64,000 nucleotides of DNA. Origin: Spongiimicrobium salis (GTDB lineage: Bacteria > Bacteroidota > Bacteroidia > Flavobacteriales > Flavobacteriaceae). Of the stretch, positions 50,671 through 60,330 are shown one piece after another (position 1 is the first letter of the stretch; each line of letters starts with the position of its first letter). The notes under the pieces were generated by a model. It was given only the letters and a program-made list of their open reading frames with translations, did not search any database and was not told the origin of the DNA. The stretch is from NCBI RefSeq assembly GCF_043678055.1, contig NZ_JBHEQA010000002.1, positions 620,001 to 684,000 of the forward strand, in the 5' to 3' direction. Both the position numbers and the translations under genes were made by a program.

Positions 50671-53505
50671 ATGATAAATTACGAGGAAAATATTGAGGTT
50701 AAAGGAGCTAGAGCACACAACCTCAAAAATATAGACGTTACTATTCCAAGGGAAAAATTAGTGGTTATTACCGGTCTTTCGGGTAGTGGCAAATCCTCTT
50801 TGGCTTTTGATACCATTTATGCCGAAGGACAGCGCAGATACATTGAAACCTTCTCTGCTTATGCGCGTCAATTTCTTGGAGGCTTGGAGCGTCCGGATGT
50901 AGATAAAATCGATGGCTTATCGCCCGTGATCGCTATTGAGCAGAAGACCACTTCCAAATCTCCTCGTTCTACCGTAGGTACCATTACGGAAATCTATGAT
51001 TTTCTAAGACTTCTATATGCGAGAGCGGCAGATGCCTATAGCTATAATACCGGTGAAAAGATGGTAAGTTATAGCGATGAGCAAATAAAAGAATTGATTA
51101 TTGCTTCTTATCAGGGGAAAAAAATAAATATTTTAGCCCCGGTCATTCGTTCTAGAAAAGGGCATTATCGGGAATTGTTCGAACAAATTGCGAAACAAGG
51201 TTTTGTCAAAGTTCGTGTAGATGGAGAAATCAGGGATATTGTCAAAGGAATGAAAGTGGATCGGTACAAAGTCCACGATATTGAAATTGTGATTGACCGA
51301 TTAAAAGTTGCTGATGGTGCAGATTTGGATAAAAGATTGAGCGAAACCATCAATACGGCAATGTATAGTGGCGATGACATTCTCATGGTTCTAGAAGAAG
51401 GAGCCAAAGAACCTCGTTATTTCAGTAGGGATTTAATGTGTCCTTCCACCGGAATATCGTATCCAAACCCTGAACCCAATACCTTCTCTTTTAACTCTCC
51501 CAAGGGAATGTGTGGGGAATGTAGCGGAATTGGTCACGTATATCAGGTGAATCCTGATAAAATTTTTCCCAATAAAAAGCTATCTATCCATGACGGGGGT
51601 ATTGCACCTCTTGGAGAATATAAAAAGTCATGGGCCTTTAAACAAATTGAAACGATTGGGAGTCGCTATAACTTTGAACTTACCACTCCAATTCATGCTA
51701 TTCCTGACGAAGCCATGGAAATTATTCTGAATGGAGGTAAAGAACGTTTTGAAGTAGATTCCAAGACTTTAGGCATAAAACGGGAGTATAAAATAGATTA
51801 TGAAGGAATTTCCAATTTCATTAAAAATCAATACGAAGCCTCGGATTCTACTTCTCTCAAACGTTGGGCAAAAGAGTATATGGACAGGGTATTATGTCCG
51901 ATATGTAGTGGTTCCCGCTTAAAGAAAGCTTCTTTAAATTTCAAATGCGACCATAAGAATATTGCGGAGTTGGCAGATATGGATATTACAGAACTTGCCG
52001 CTTTTTTCAATGCACTATCGGATAAATTGGATGGCAAACAGCTGAAAATTGCCGAAGAAATCATCAAGGAAATCAAAACCCGTATTCAATTTTTATTGGA
52101 TGTGGGCTTAGATTATCTTTCCCTTAATCGGAGTTCCAAATCCCTTAGTGGCGGTGAAGCCCAACGTATTCGACTTGCCACGCAAATAGGATCTCAACTG
52201 GTAGGCGTACTGTATATCTTGGACGAACCAAGTATAGGCCTGCACCAAAGGGATAATGAACGTTTGATCCGTTCTTTGGAGTCTTTACGGGATATTGGAA
52301 ATTCCGTAATTGTAGTGGAGCACGACAAGGATATGATCGAACGGGCCGATCATGTCATTGACATTGGCCCTAAAGCAGGAAAACATGGCGGGGAAATCAT
52401 TTCTGAAGGAAAACCTTCGGAATTGATAAATTACCATACCTTAACGGCCGATTATATTACCGGAGTAAAGCAGATTGCAGTACCCAAGAAAAGAAGAAAA
52501 GGAAATGGAAAAAAAATCACCTTAACCGGCTGCACGGGGAACAATCTAAAAGATGTTACGGTCACCTTTCCGTTGGGGAAAATGATCGGGGTAACCGGAG
52601 TATCGGGAAGTGGAAAATCTACCTTGATCAATGAAACCCTCTACCCCATTATGAATGCCTATTATTTCAATGGAGTAAAAAAACCAATGCCGTATAAAAA
52701 AATACAAGGCTTGGAGGCCGTTGATAAAGTCATTGACATCAATCAATCCCCTATCGGCAGAACGCCAAGATCCAATCCCGCAACCTACACAGGAGTCTTT
52801 AGTGAAATTAGATCTCTTTTTGCGAAAACTCCAGAAGCGGCCATACGAGGTTACAAACCTGGTCGTTTTAGCTTTAATGTCAAAGGAGGACGATGTGAAA
52901 CATGTCAAGGAGGAGGATTACGGGTTATTGAAATGAATTTTCTTCCCGACGTATATGTGGAATGCGAAACCTGTCATGGAAAACGTTTCAATAGGGAAAC
53001 GCTGGAAATACGGTACAAAGCAAAATCGATTTCCGATGTTTTGGAAATGACGATCAATGAAGCGGTAGGGTTCTTTGAAAATATTCCTAAAATACATCGA
53101 AAACTAAAAACGATTCAAGATGTAGGTTTGGGCTATATTTCACTGGGGCAGCAATCCACCACTTTATCTGGCGGAGAAGCGCAACGGGTAAAATTGGCTA
53201 CCGAGCTCTCCAAGAGAGATACTGGAAACACCTTTTATATTCTAGATGAACCCACTACCGGTTTACATTTTGAAGATATTAGAGTTTTAATGGAAGTTTT
53301 GGATAAATTGGTAGACAAAGGTAATACTGTCCTTGTTATTGAACACAATATGGATGTGATTAAAATGGTAGACCATATCATTGATATTGGCTATGAAGGT
53401 GGACGTGGTGGCGGTATGGTTGTCGCTAAGGGCACCCCGGAGGAAGTTGCCCGAGATAAAAAAAGCCATACTTCAAAATTTTTGAGAAAAGAATTGAACG
53501 CATAG
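50671..53505 (+). CDS. uvrA: Excinuclease ABC subunit A
   Basis: The start is taken as ATG 50671, giving MINYEENIEVKGARAHNL, because a TTG at 50659 has no leader after the likely -7 element (TAACTTCG, 50646-50653). The product has two ABC ATPase modules: Walker A GLSGSGKSSLAF and GVSGSGKSTLIN, each with an LSGGEAQR signature. Zinc-finger Cys clusters are present (CPICSGSR and CETCQGGG...CETCHGKR). UvrA finds bulky lesions and loads UvrB in nucleotide excision repair. Length (944) is normal. It is the first gene of a short run with the LOG-like gene. Confidence 0.96.
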   Translation: MINYEENIEVKGARAHNLKNIDVTIPREKLVVITGLSGSGKSSLAFDTIYAEGQRRYIETFSAYARQFLGGLERPDVDKIDGLSPVIAIEQKTTSKSPRSTVGTITEIYDFLRLLYARAADAYSYNTGEKMVSYSDEQIKELIIASYQGKKINILAPVIRSRKGHYRELFEQIAKQGFVKVRVDGEIRDIVKGMKVDRYKVHDIEIVIDRLKVADGADLDKRLSETINTAMYSGDDILMVLEEGAKEPRYFSRDLMCPSTGISYPNPEPNTFSFNSPKGMCGECSGIGHVYQVNPDKIFPNKKLSIHDGGIAPLGEYKKSWAFKQIETIGSRYNFELTTPIHAIPDEAMEIILNGGKERFEVDSKTLGIKREYKIDYEGISNFIKNQYEASDSTSLKRWAKEYMDRVLCPICSGSRLKKASLNFKCDHKNIAELADMDITELAAFFNALSDKLDGKQLKIAEEIIKEIKTRIQFLLDVGLDYLSLNRSSKSLSGGEAQRIRLATQIGSQLVGVLYILDEPSIGLHQRDNERLIRSLESLRDIGNSVIVVEHDKDMIERADHVIDIGPKAGKHGGEIISEGKPSELINYHTLTADYITGVKQIAVPKKRRKGNGKKITLTGCTGNNLKDVTVTFPLGKMIGVTGVSGSGKSTLINETLYPIMNAYYFNGVKKPMPYKKIQGLEAVDKVIDINQSPIGRTPRSNPATYTGVFSEIRSLFAKTPEAAIRGYKPGRFSFNVKGGRCETCQGGGLRVIEMNFLPDVYVECETCHGKRFNRETLEIRYKAKSISDVLEMTINEAVGFFENIPKIHRKLKTIQDVGLGYISLGQQSTTLSGGEAQRVKLATELSKRDTGNTFYILDEPTTGLHFEDIRVLMEVLDKLVDKGNTVLVIEHNMDVIKMVDHIIDIGYEGGRGGGMVVAKGTPEEVARDKKSHTSKFLRKELNA

Positions 53506-53567
53506 CCCTTATTTTTCGTACATAAAAACAACTAAACGCAAACAACAACAAAATAACAAAGGTTACA

Positions 53568-54254
53568 ATGAGAAAAGAGCAACATCATAAAGGGTGGAAC
53601 GAAATAAAAACAAATGATTCATGGGCATTGTTTAAGATCATGGGCGAATTCGTGAATGGTTTTGAAAAAATGAGTGCCATTGGTCCCTGTGTATCCATCT
53701 TTGGATCTGCACGAACCAAAGAAAATGATCCTGAATATAAGCTGGCGGTACAAATTGCCGAAAGCGTTTCCAAAGCTGGTTATGGTATTATTACCGGAGG
53801 TGGCCCTGGTATTATGGAGGCGGGTAATAGAGGGGCGCATTTGGCCGGAGGTACTTCCGTAGGCCTAAATATAGAATTGCCTTTTGAACAGCATGACAAT
53901 CCCTATATTGATGGAGATAAAAGTTTGGATTTTGATTACTTTTTTGTTCGGAAGGTAATGTTTGTAAAATACTCCCAAGGATTTGTGGTGATGCCCGGTG
54001 GTTTTGGTACATTGGATGAACTTTTTGAAGCCATCACCTTGATTCAAACCAATAAAATTGGAAAATTCCCCATTATTCTAGTAGGAAAGGGTTTTTGGAA
54101 AGGCCTTATGGACTGGATAAAAAATACCATGCTGACCGGTGGAAAAATAAGTCCTGGAGACCTTGATCTCATTAAAATAGTAGATACTGCAGATGAAGTT
54201 GTAGATATCATTGATGCCTTTTACAAAGGCCATACATTAAGCCCTAATTTCTAA
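53568..54254 (+). CDS. LOG-family (TIGR00730) Rossmann protein
   Basis: The 228-residue protein has GGGPGIMEAGNRGA (nucleotide-binding GGGxGxM) and the signature PGGFGTLDELFE (residues about 130-145), typical of LOG/TIGR00730. Active members are phosphoribohydrolases that release cytokinin-type bases or split AMP. It lies 62 bases after uvrA and 7 bases before the barrel-fused peptidase. Its physiological substrate here is unknown. Confidence 0.93.
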   Translation: MRKEQHHKGWNEIKTNDSWALFKIMGEFVNGFEKMSAIGPCVSIFGSARTKENDPEYKLAVQIAESVSKAGYGIITGGGPGIMEAGNRGAHLAGGTSVGLNIELPFEQHDNPYIDGDKSLDFDYFFVRKVMFVKYSQGFVVMPGGFGTLDELFEAITLIQTNKIGKFPIILVGKGFWKGLMDWIKNTMLTGGKISPGDLDLIKIVDTADEVVDIIDAFYKGHTLSPNF

Positions 54255-54261
54255 TCCTATT

Positions 54262-57120
54262 ATGCCCCAAAAAAAGCATCATTATTTATCGTATTGGCTC
54301 GTATTCTTGCTATTTATTCTAGGAGTAAATGCTTCAAATGGCCAGCACACCAACATAATGAATGCTACTTTGGATGACGATACCAAGACAATTCGCATTA
54401 AACAAGAGTTCACTTATCTGAACTCTTCAAAGGACACCTTAAATACCATCTATTTCAATGATTGGAATCATGCGTATTCCGATAAGAACACCCCTTTGGC
54501 AAAACGTTTTGCGGAACAATTCAAAAAAAGTTTGCACCTAGCCAAAGACAAAGACCGTGGTAGAACGGATATTGTTAGTGTGGTCACTAAGAACCATGTT
54601 GGCCTCAAATGGGAGCGCACCAAAGAGCTGGATGTCGTAAAATTGGAATTGGAGACACCTATAGCCCCATGGCAATCCACTACGGTTTTTTTAACTTATA
54701 CTGTAAAATTGCCCCCAAGAAAATATACGGCCTATGGGTATTCTAGTAATAGCCGTTACTATCTTAAGGATTGGTACCTCACTCCTGCAGTGTATAGAGA
54801 TGGAGATTGGTTATTGTATTCCAACAAAGACTTAGAAGATTTGTATACCGGAATCACAAATACTACTATAAATTTTACATATCCACAGGACGTTTTTTTG
54901 AATACAAATTTGGACAAAGGCAGTATTTCCAAATTGCAGCAAGGGCAACATACGACAATAACTGGAAAACTTAGGAAGAGTTGCGAAATTATTTTATACC
55001 CCAAAAAGAGGTTCACAAAGCATGTCACCGAGCATTTAACGGTAGAAACCGATATTGAAGCGACAAAATTTAATGAAATCATGCAAGGGGTTTCTGTAAA
55101 TAAAATTTCGGAATTTATTTATGACAATTTAGGCGCGTACCCTCATGAGACCTTATTGGTAAGCGAAATAGATTATGCAAAGAATCCCTTGTATGGAATT
55201 AATCAATTGCCTTCTTTTGTGCGTCCTTATGAAGAACAATTTCAATTTGAACTGAAGTTTCTAAAAACTGCTTTGGCCAGTTTCTTAAGGGAAACCATGT
55301 TTCTTGATACCCGTAAAGAATATTGGGTAAACGATGCCCTGGTAAATTATTTGATGATAGACTATGTGGACACCTACTACCCAAAGCAAAAACTTTTGGG
55401 GAAATTATCCAAAATTTGGGGTGTTCGCGGATTCCGGTTGGCACAATTGGATTTTAACGATCAGTATGCCTTTCTTTATATGTTCAGTGCAAGGAAAAAC
55501 ACCGATCAATCCTTGATCACTTCCAATGACTCCCTTATCAAATTCAATCATAAGATTGCAAACAGATACAAAGCAGGACTTGGAATAGCTTACTTATCGG
55601 AGTATCTAGGCAAGCAACAGGTAGATCAAAGTATAAAAACCTTCTATCACAATTTTAGCTCCAAGCCTTCTACCGCTGCCAATTTCAAGGCCATATTGGA
55701 GGGACATGCAGATCAAAATATAGATTGGTTCTTTAGTGATTACATCTCCAGCGAGAATCAGATCGATTTTAAAATTGAAAATGTCGTTAAAAGTGAGGAT
55801 TCCATCCAGATTACCTTAAAGAATAAATTGGGTACTAATGTTCCTATTTCCGTTTTTGGACTTCAAAAAGATTCTGTAGTATCCAAATACTGGTTTAAGG
55901 ATATTGTCACGGAAAAAACATTTACGGTACCAAGAAATGGGGAAGATAAATTGGTCTTGAATTATGATCAGAAAATTCCGGAATTTAACCAAAGGGATAA
56001 TTGGAAAACCCTAAATGGTGGTTTTTTAAGCGGTAATAAAAAATTAAAAATACAATTCTTTAGGGACGCAGAGGACCCTTATTATAATCAATTATTTTAT
56101 GTCCCCGCATTTATTTTCAATGCCAATGATGGTATTACCCCAGGTCTTAGAATTACCAACAAAACCCTTTTGGAACGCCCTTTTTTATTTAATTTCAATC
56201 CCTCCTATTCCTTTAACGAAAAAGCTTTTGTAGGTTCGGGTGGCTTTAGTTATCGAAAGTACCATGGAAAAAGTGGATTTTTTCTTTCCCGATACTCCTT
56301 AGGAGGGTCTACCTTTCATTTTGCCGAGAATTCGCGCTTCTTTACCTTGACACCTGCGATTAGTTTTGCTTGGAGGCCCGATGACCTTATATCTAACGAA
56401 AGACAATCCCTGATTTTTAGATGGGTGAACATTTTTAGAAATGCAGATGAAAATCTAAGTGATCAAAACCTCAATCTTGAAGATCAGCCCGATTATAGTG
56501 TGATAAATGCCCGTTTCCGTAGTTCCAATACAGGAATCATTGATTTCCGTTCTTGGTTTGTGGATGCACAGCATTCTGTCGACTTTTCAAAAATTGCTTT
56601 CAATTGGGAATACCGAAAGTTATTTAAGAACAATAGGCAATTAAATCTTCGTTTCTTCGCTGGTAAATTTCTACGAAATCGGACGGAATCCGATTTCTTT
56701 AGTTTTGCTTTGGATAGGCCCACAGATTATCTTTTCGACTTCAATTATTTGGCGCGCTCTGAAGATTCTGGGATATATGGACAACAAATTATTATTGCCG
56801 AAGGTGGATTTAAGTCACAATTGGAAAATCCATTTGCCAATGATTGGTTGACCACTGTAAACGTCAGTGGTAATGTTTGGCGATGGGTAGAACTTTATGG
56901 TGATGTCGGACTTTTGAAAAATAGAGGAGTCAACACTCGTTTCGTATATGATTCCGGAGTTCGACTAAATTTTGTTACGGATTTCTTTGAACTTTATTTC
57001 CCGGTATATTCCAACAATGGATGGGAAATTGGGGAAGATAATTATGCCGAAAGAATACGTTTTGTGGTCACCTTAAGTCCAAAGACACTTATCCGATTAT
57101 TCAATAGAAAATGGTTTTGA
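54262..57120 (+). CDS. Degenerate M1 peptidase-like protein fused to outer-membrane beta-barrel
   Basis: The 952-residue protein has a signal peptide (SYWLVFLLFILGVNASNGQ, cleaved near Gln28). Residues 30-500 resemble an M1 (gluzincin) aminopeptidase: the N-terminal beta domain and the EYWVNDALVNYL motif that corresponds to W-L-N-E-G-F-A-x-Y. Yet the zinc site is lost: HExxH is replaced by a stretch containing SFLRET, and the third ligand Glu is Asp in WVND. Residues about 600-952 form an outer-membrane barrel with C-terminal aromatic residue (RKWF). It is probably a binding or scaffolding protein, not a peptidase. It lies 7 bases after the LOG gene. Confidence 0.75.
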   Translation: MPQKKHHYLSYWLVFLLFILGVNASNGQHTNIMNATLDDDTKTIRIKQEFTYLNSSKDTLNTIYFNDWNHAYSDKNTPLAKRFAEQFKKSLHLAKDKDRGRTDIVSVVTKNHVGLKWERTKELDVVKLELETPIAPWQSTTVFLTYTVKLPPRKYTAYGYSSNSRYYLKDWYLTPAVYRDGDWLLYSNKDLEDLYTGITNTTINFTYPQDVFLNTNLDKGSISKLQQGQHTTITGKLRKSCEIILYPKKRFTKHVTEHLTVETDIEATKFNEIMQGVSVNKISEFIYDNLGAYPHETLLVSEIDYAKNPLYGINQLPSFVRPYEEQFQFELKFLKTALASFLRETMFLDTRKEYWVNDALVNYLMIDYVDTYYPKQKLLGKLSKIWGVRGFRLAQLDFNDQYAFLYMFSARKNTDQSLITSNDSLIKFNHKIANRYKAGLGIAYLSEYLGKQQVDQSIKTFYHNFSSKPSTAANFKAILEGHADQNIDWFFSDYISSENQIDFKIENVVKSEDSIQITLKNKLGTNVPISVFGLQKDSVVSKYWFKDIVTEKTFTVPRNGEDKLVLNYDQKIPEFNQRDNWKTLNGGFLSGNKKLKIQFFRDAEDPYYNQLFYVPAFIFNANDGITPGLRITNKTLLERPFLFNFNPSYSFNEKAFVGSGGFSYRKYHGKSGFFLSRYSLGGSTFHFAENSRFFTLTPAISFAWRPDDLISNERQSLIFRWVNIFRNADENLSDQNLNLEDQPDYSVINARFRSSNTGIIDFRSWFVDAQHSVDFSKIAFNWEYRKLFKNNRQLNLRFFAGKFLRNRTESDFFSFALDRPTDYLFDFNYLARSEDSGIYGQQIIIAEGGFKSQLENPFANDWLTTVNVSGNVWRWVELYGDVGLLKNRGVNTRFVYDSGVRLNFVTDFFELYFPVYSNNGWEIGEDNYAERIRFVVTLSPKTLIRLFNRKWF

Positions 57121-57232
57121 TTTTTTAGACTATTGCTAAAAAATAGACGTTTTTATTGCGTAAAAAATAAAATTACAAAAGTAAAATACAGCATTTTTGG
57201 GAAATTATTAATATATATCCGTTTCTTTTGAA

Positions 57233-57263
57233 TTGCAAAAACCATAATGTTTTGATACTTTTG
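57233..57263 (+). promoter_or_regulatory. Bacteroidota-type promoter for the second E1 gene
   Basis: TTG (57233-57235) is followed after 20 bases by TACTTTTG (57256-57263), in agreement with TTG / TAnnTTTG. The ATG is at 57283, 19 bases after the element. This is the main feature of the 162-base gap after the barrel gene. Confidence 0.6.
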
Positions 57264-57282
57264 CAAAAAGTATTTCCAGTAT

Positions 57283-59694
57283 ATGAAGGCAGAAGCAAAA
57301 CTCAACGATAATATTTCTTTCAATGATTTTAAAGAGCAAATTCTAAAAGACTATGAAATTGCGGTAATCAGTAGAGAGTGTAGTTTGTTGGGTCGGCGTG
57401 AGGTATTGACTGGAAAAGCAAAGTTTGGAATCTTTGGTGACGGGAAAGAACTACCACAATTGGCCATGGCCCGATCTTTCCGAAATGGAGATTTTAGAAG
57501 TGGTTACTATAGAGATCAGACTTTTATGATGGCACTGGATCTTTTGAGTGCCAAAGAGTTCTTTCATGGATTATATGCAACGACAAGTTTGGAGCAGGAA
57601 CCCATGAGCGCTGGTAGACAAATGGGCGGGCATTTTGGAACTTCCAGTCTTAATTCTGATGGTAGTTGGAAGAATTTGACAGAACAAAAAAACAGTAGTC
57701 CTGACATCTCTCCTACCGCTTCCCAAATGCCAAGACTATTAGGTTTAGCTCAAGCTTCCAAAATTTATAGGAATGTAGAAGGTATTGCCAGCGAAAAATT
57801 TTCTAAAAATGGTAACGAGGTTGCTTGGGGAACCATTGGTAATGCCAGTACTAGCGAAGGGCATTTTTTTGAAACCGTAAATGCTGCAGGTGTACTTCAA
57901 GTACCTATGGTCATTAGTGTATGGGATGATGATTATGGAATTTCAGTACAAGCAAAATACCAAACTACCAAAGAAGATATTTCCAAAATATTAGCTGGTT
58001 TTCAAAGAAATGAAGAAGAAGCTGGGTACGAGATTCTAAAGGTAAAAGGATGGGATTATACGGCCTTGATACACGCCTATGAAAATGCTTCTGATATTGC
58101 ACGGGAAGAACATGTTCCTGTATTGATACATGTTACCGAATTAACACAGCCGCAGGGGCATTCCACTTCTGGCTCCCATGAACGTTACAAGAACGAAGCC
58201 CGCTTGGAATGGGAAAAGGATAATGATTGTAACAAACGCTTTAGAGAGTGGATTCTTGAAAACAATATCGCCCAAGAGGAAGATCTCAAAGCCCTCGAAA
58301 AAGATATTAAGAAAAACGTCAGGAATGCCAAAAAAGAAGCTTGGGAAGAATTTTTAGCTCCGCATAAAGCGGCTAAAAAGACATTGGTTTCCTTATTAGA
58401 AAATGTAGCTAGGAATAGTCCAAATAGAGTCTTTGTTGAAAAGGTAATGCATGATTTAATTGCCGTTGAAGAACCTCTAAAGAAAGATTTGGCGGCTACT
58501 TCCAGAAGAGCACTCCGTTATTTAATTGGGGATACTACTCCCGAAAAAAATGCCTTACTTGCCTGGATCAATAACTTTATGCAGGAAATGCAGCCTAAAT
58601 TTAGCTCGCACCTCCATAGTGAACTACCTAGCAAAGCAACCAATGTTTCTGAACTTAAGCCCTCTTATGTTGGCGAACCTGAAGAAGTAGACGGCAGAAT
58701 AATCCTAAGAGACAATTTTGACAAAATTTTTGAGAAATATCCTGAAGCCTTAATTTTTGGAGAAGATAGTGGCGCCATTGGCGATGTTAATCAAGGTTTG
58801 GAAGGATTACAAAAAAAATACGGCGCTTTGCGGATTGCGGATACTGGTATCCGGGAAGCAACCATTATAGGTCAAGGAATAGGTCTTGCCTTACGAGGTT
58901 TACGTCCTATTGCCGAAATTCAGTATTTGGATTATCTCTTATATGGGATTCAATTAATGAGTGACGATTTGTCTACCATCCTATACAGAACCGTTGGCCA
59001 ACAAAAGGCACCTTTGATTGTAAGAACCAGGGGGCATCGTCTTGAAGGGATTTGGCATTCCGGTTCCCAAATGGGTGCTTTGATCAGTTTACTGCGTGGA
59101 ATGTATATTCTGGTTCCTAGAAATATGACCAAGGCTGCAGGATTCTATAATACCTTAATGCAGAGCGACGAACCTGCCCTAGTCATCGAGAGTTTAAATG
59201 GATATCGACTAAAAGAAGATAAGCCAGATAACCTCGGAGAATTGCGAACACCAATTGGTGTTGTCGAAACCATAAAGGAAGGAACAGATATCACGGTAGT
59301 TTCCTATGGGTCTACCTTACGTATTGTGGCTAAAGTTGCCGATGAACTTAAGGAGGTAGGAATTGATGTAGAGGTTATTGATGCACAAAGCCTACTCCCA
59401 TTTGATTTGGCCCACAATTGTGTGGAAAGCGTCCAAAAAACAAATCGTTTACTAGTAGTAGATGAAGATGTTCCCGGCGGATGTTCTGCCTACCTAATTC
59501 AACAAATTGTTGAAGTTCAAGGAGGGTACCAATATTTGGATAGCCCAGCACAAACCTTAGCAGCTAAAGATCACCGACCGGCCTATGCCACAGATGGCGA
59601 TTATTTTTCTAAACCTAGTGCGGAAGATATTTTTGAAAAAATCTACGAAATCATGCATGAGGCCAATCCTAGTGATTTTCCTTCACTACGATAG
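57283..59694 (+). CDS. Fused 2-oxoacid dehydrogenase E1 alpha-beta (long form)
   Basis: This 803-residue E1 joins an alpha half (residues about 25-360; TPP loop with GNASTSEGHFFETVNAAG and DDDYGISV) to a beta half (about 480-803; GEDSGAIGDVNQGLEGL, REATIIGQGIGLALRG). It belongs to the long form seen in Bacteroidota, distinct from the 659-residue paralogue at 13450. Two fused E1 genes in one window suggest separate 2-oxoacid substrates, for example a branched-chain acid and another. E2 and E3 genes are not near. A clean promoter precedes it. Confidence 0.88.
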   Translation: MKAEAKLNDNISFNDFKEQILKDYEIAVISRECSLLGRREVLTGKAKFGIFGDGKELPQLAMARSFRNGDFRSGYYRDQTFMMALDLLSAKEFFHGLYATTSLEQEPMSAGRQMGGHFGTSSLNSDGSWKNLTEQKNSSPDISPTASQMPRLLGLAQASKIYRNVEGIASEKFSKNGNEVAWGTIGNASTSEGHFFETVNAAGVLQVPMVISVWDDDYGISVQAKYQTTKEDISKILAGFQRNEEEAGYEILKVKGWDYTALIHAYENASDIAREEHVPVLIHVTELTQPQGHSTSGSHERYKNEARLEWEKDNDCNKRFREWILENNIAQEEDLKALEKDIKKNVRNAKKEAWEEFLAPHKAAKKTLVSLLENVARNSPNRVFVEKVMHDLIAVEEPLKKDLAATSRRALRYLIGDTTPEKNALLAWINNFMQEMQPKFSSHLHSELPSKATNVSELKPSYVGEPEEVDGRIILRDNFDKIFEKYPEALIFGEDSGAIGDVNQGLEGLQKKYGALRIADTGIREATIIGQGIGLALRGLRPIAEIQYLDYLLYGIQLMSDDLSTILYRTVGQQKAPLIVRTRGHRLEGIWHSGSQMGALISLLRGMYILVPRNMTKAAGFYNTLMQSDEPALVIESLNGYRLKEDKPDNLGELRTPIGVVETIKEGTDITVVSYGSTLRIVAKVADELKEVGIDVEVIDAQSLLPFDLAHNCVESVQKTNRLLVVDEDVPGGCSAYLIQQIVEVQGGYQYLDSPAQTLAAKDHRPAYATDGDYFSKPSAEDIFEKIYEIMHEANPSDFPSLR

Positions 59695-59948
59695 GTAAAC
59701 ACTTCTAAGTATTTTCAGTTAGATAGCATAAACATCCTTCTGTCGTCTTGAAAAGATAACATTTTTAAGAGGTATACAGATACATAGAAATAGTTCGGCA
59801 AAGATTTAATAGAATATTTACAGTAAAATTCTATTCGATCGGTTTTCCTGAAAATCATATCACAAATTGTCATTAATCTAAGGGTCTATTCATTAGATAT
59901 TCAATAAAAATTATATACTTTTACGAATATTCAAAATGACACTACACA

Positions 59949-60326
59949 ATGAAAAGTTCCCTTAAAAATGACATTGGTCTTGCCTTATTACGAATTCTCC
60001 CATCGGCAATTATGCTGACTCATGGTATCCCTAAATTGCAAAAATTAATTAATGGAGATTTTGAGTTTGCCGATCCTATTGGTATTGGTGCGACTCCTTC
60101 CCTATTTTTAACCGTGATTGGAGAAGTAATTTGCCCCATCCTGATTATTGTTGGTTTTAAAACAAGGCTAGCAGCTGTTCCTGCCGCCATTACCATGTTG
60201 GTTGCCGCGTTTTTCTATCATGCTGACGACGCTTTTAAAGTGAAGGAACATGCCATTCTATACCTTATTTTCTTTGTAGTCATCTTTCTTTTAGGGCCAG
60301 GAAAATTTAGTATAGACCGAAAGTAA
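59949..60326 (+). CDS. DoxX-family membrane protein
   Basis: The 125-residue protein has four hydrophobic helices and the DoxX pattern: ALLRILPSAIMLTHGIPKLQ at the N-terminus and VIGEVICPILIIVGFKTRLA in the middle. Bacterial DoxX proteins are involved in quinone-linked thiosulfate or thiol redox in some species, but function is generally unknown. It is a single gene, convergent with holA with 4 bases between stops. Confidence 0.85.
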   Translation: MKSSLKNDIGLALLRILPSAIMLTHGIPKLQKLINGDFEFADPIGIGATPSLFLTVIGEVICPILIIVGFKTRLAAVPAAITMLVAAFFYHADDAFKVKEHAILYLIFFVVIFLLGPGKFSIDRK

Positions 60327-60330
60327 TGCC

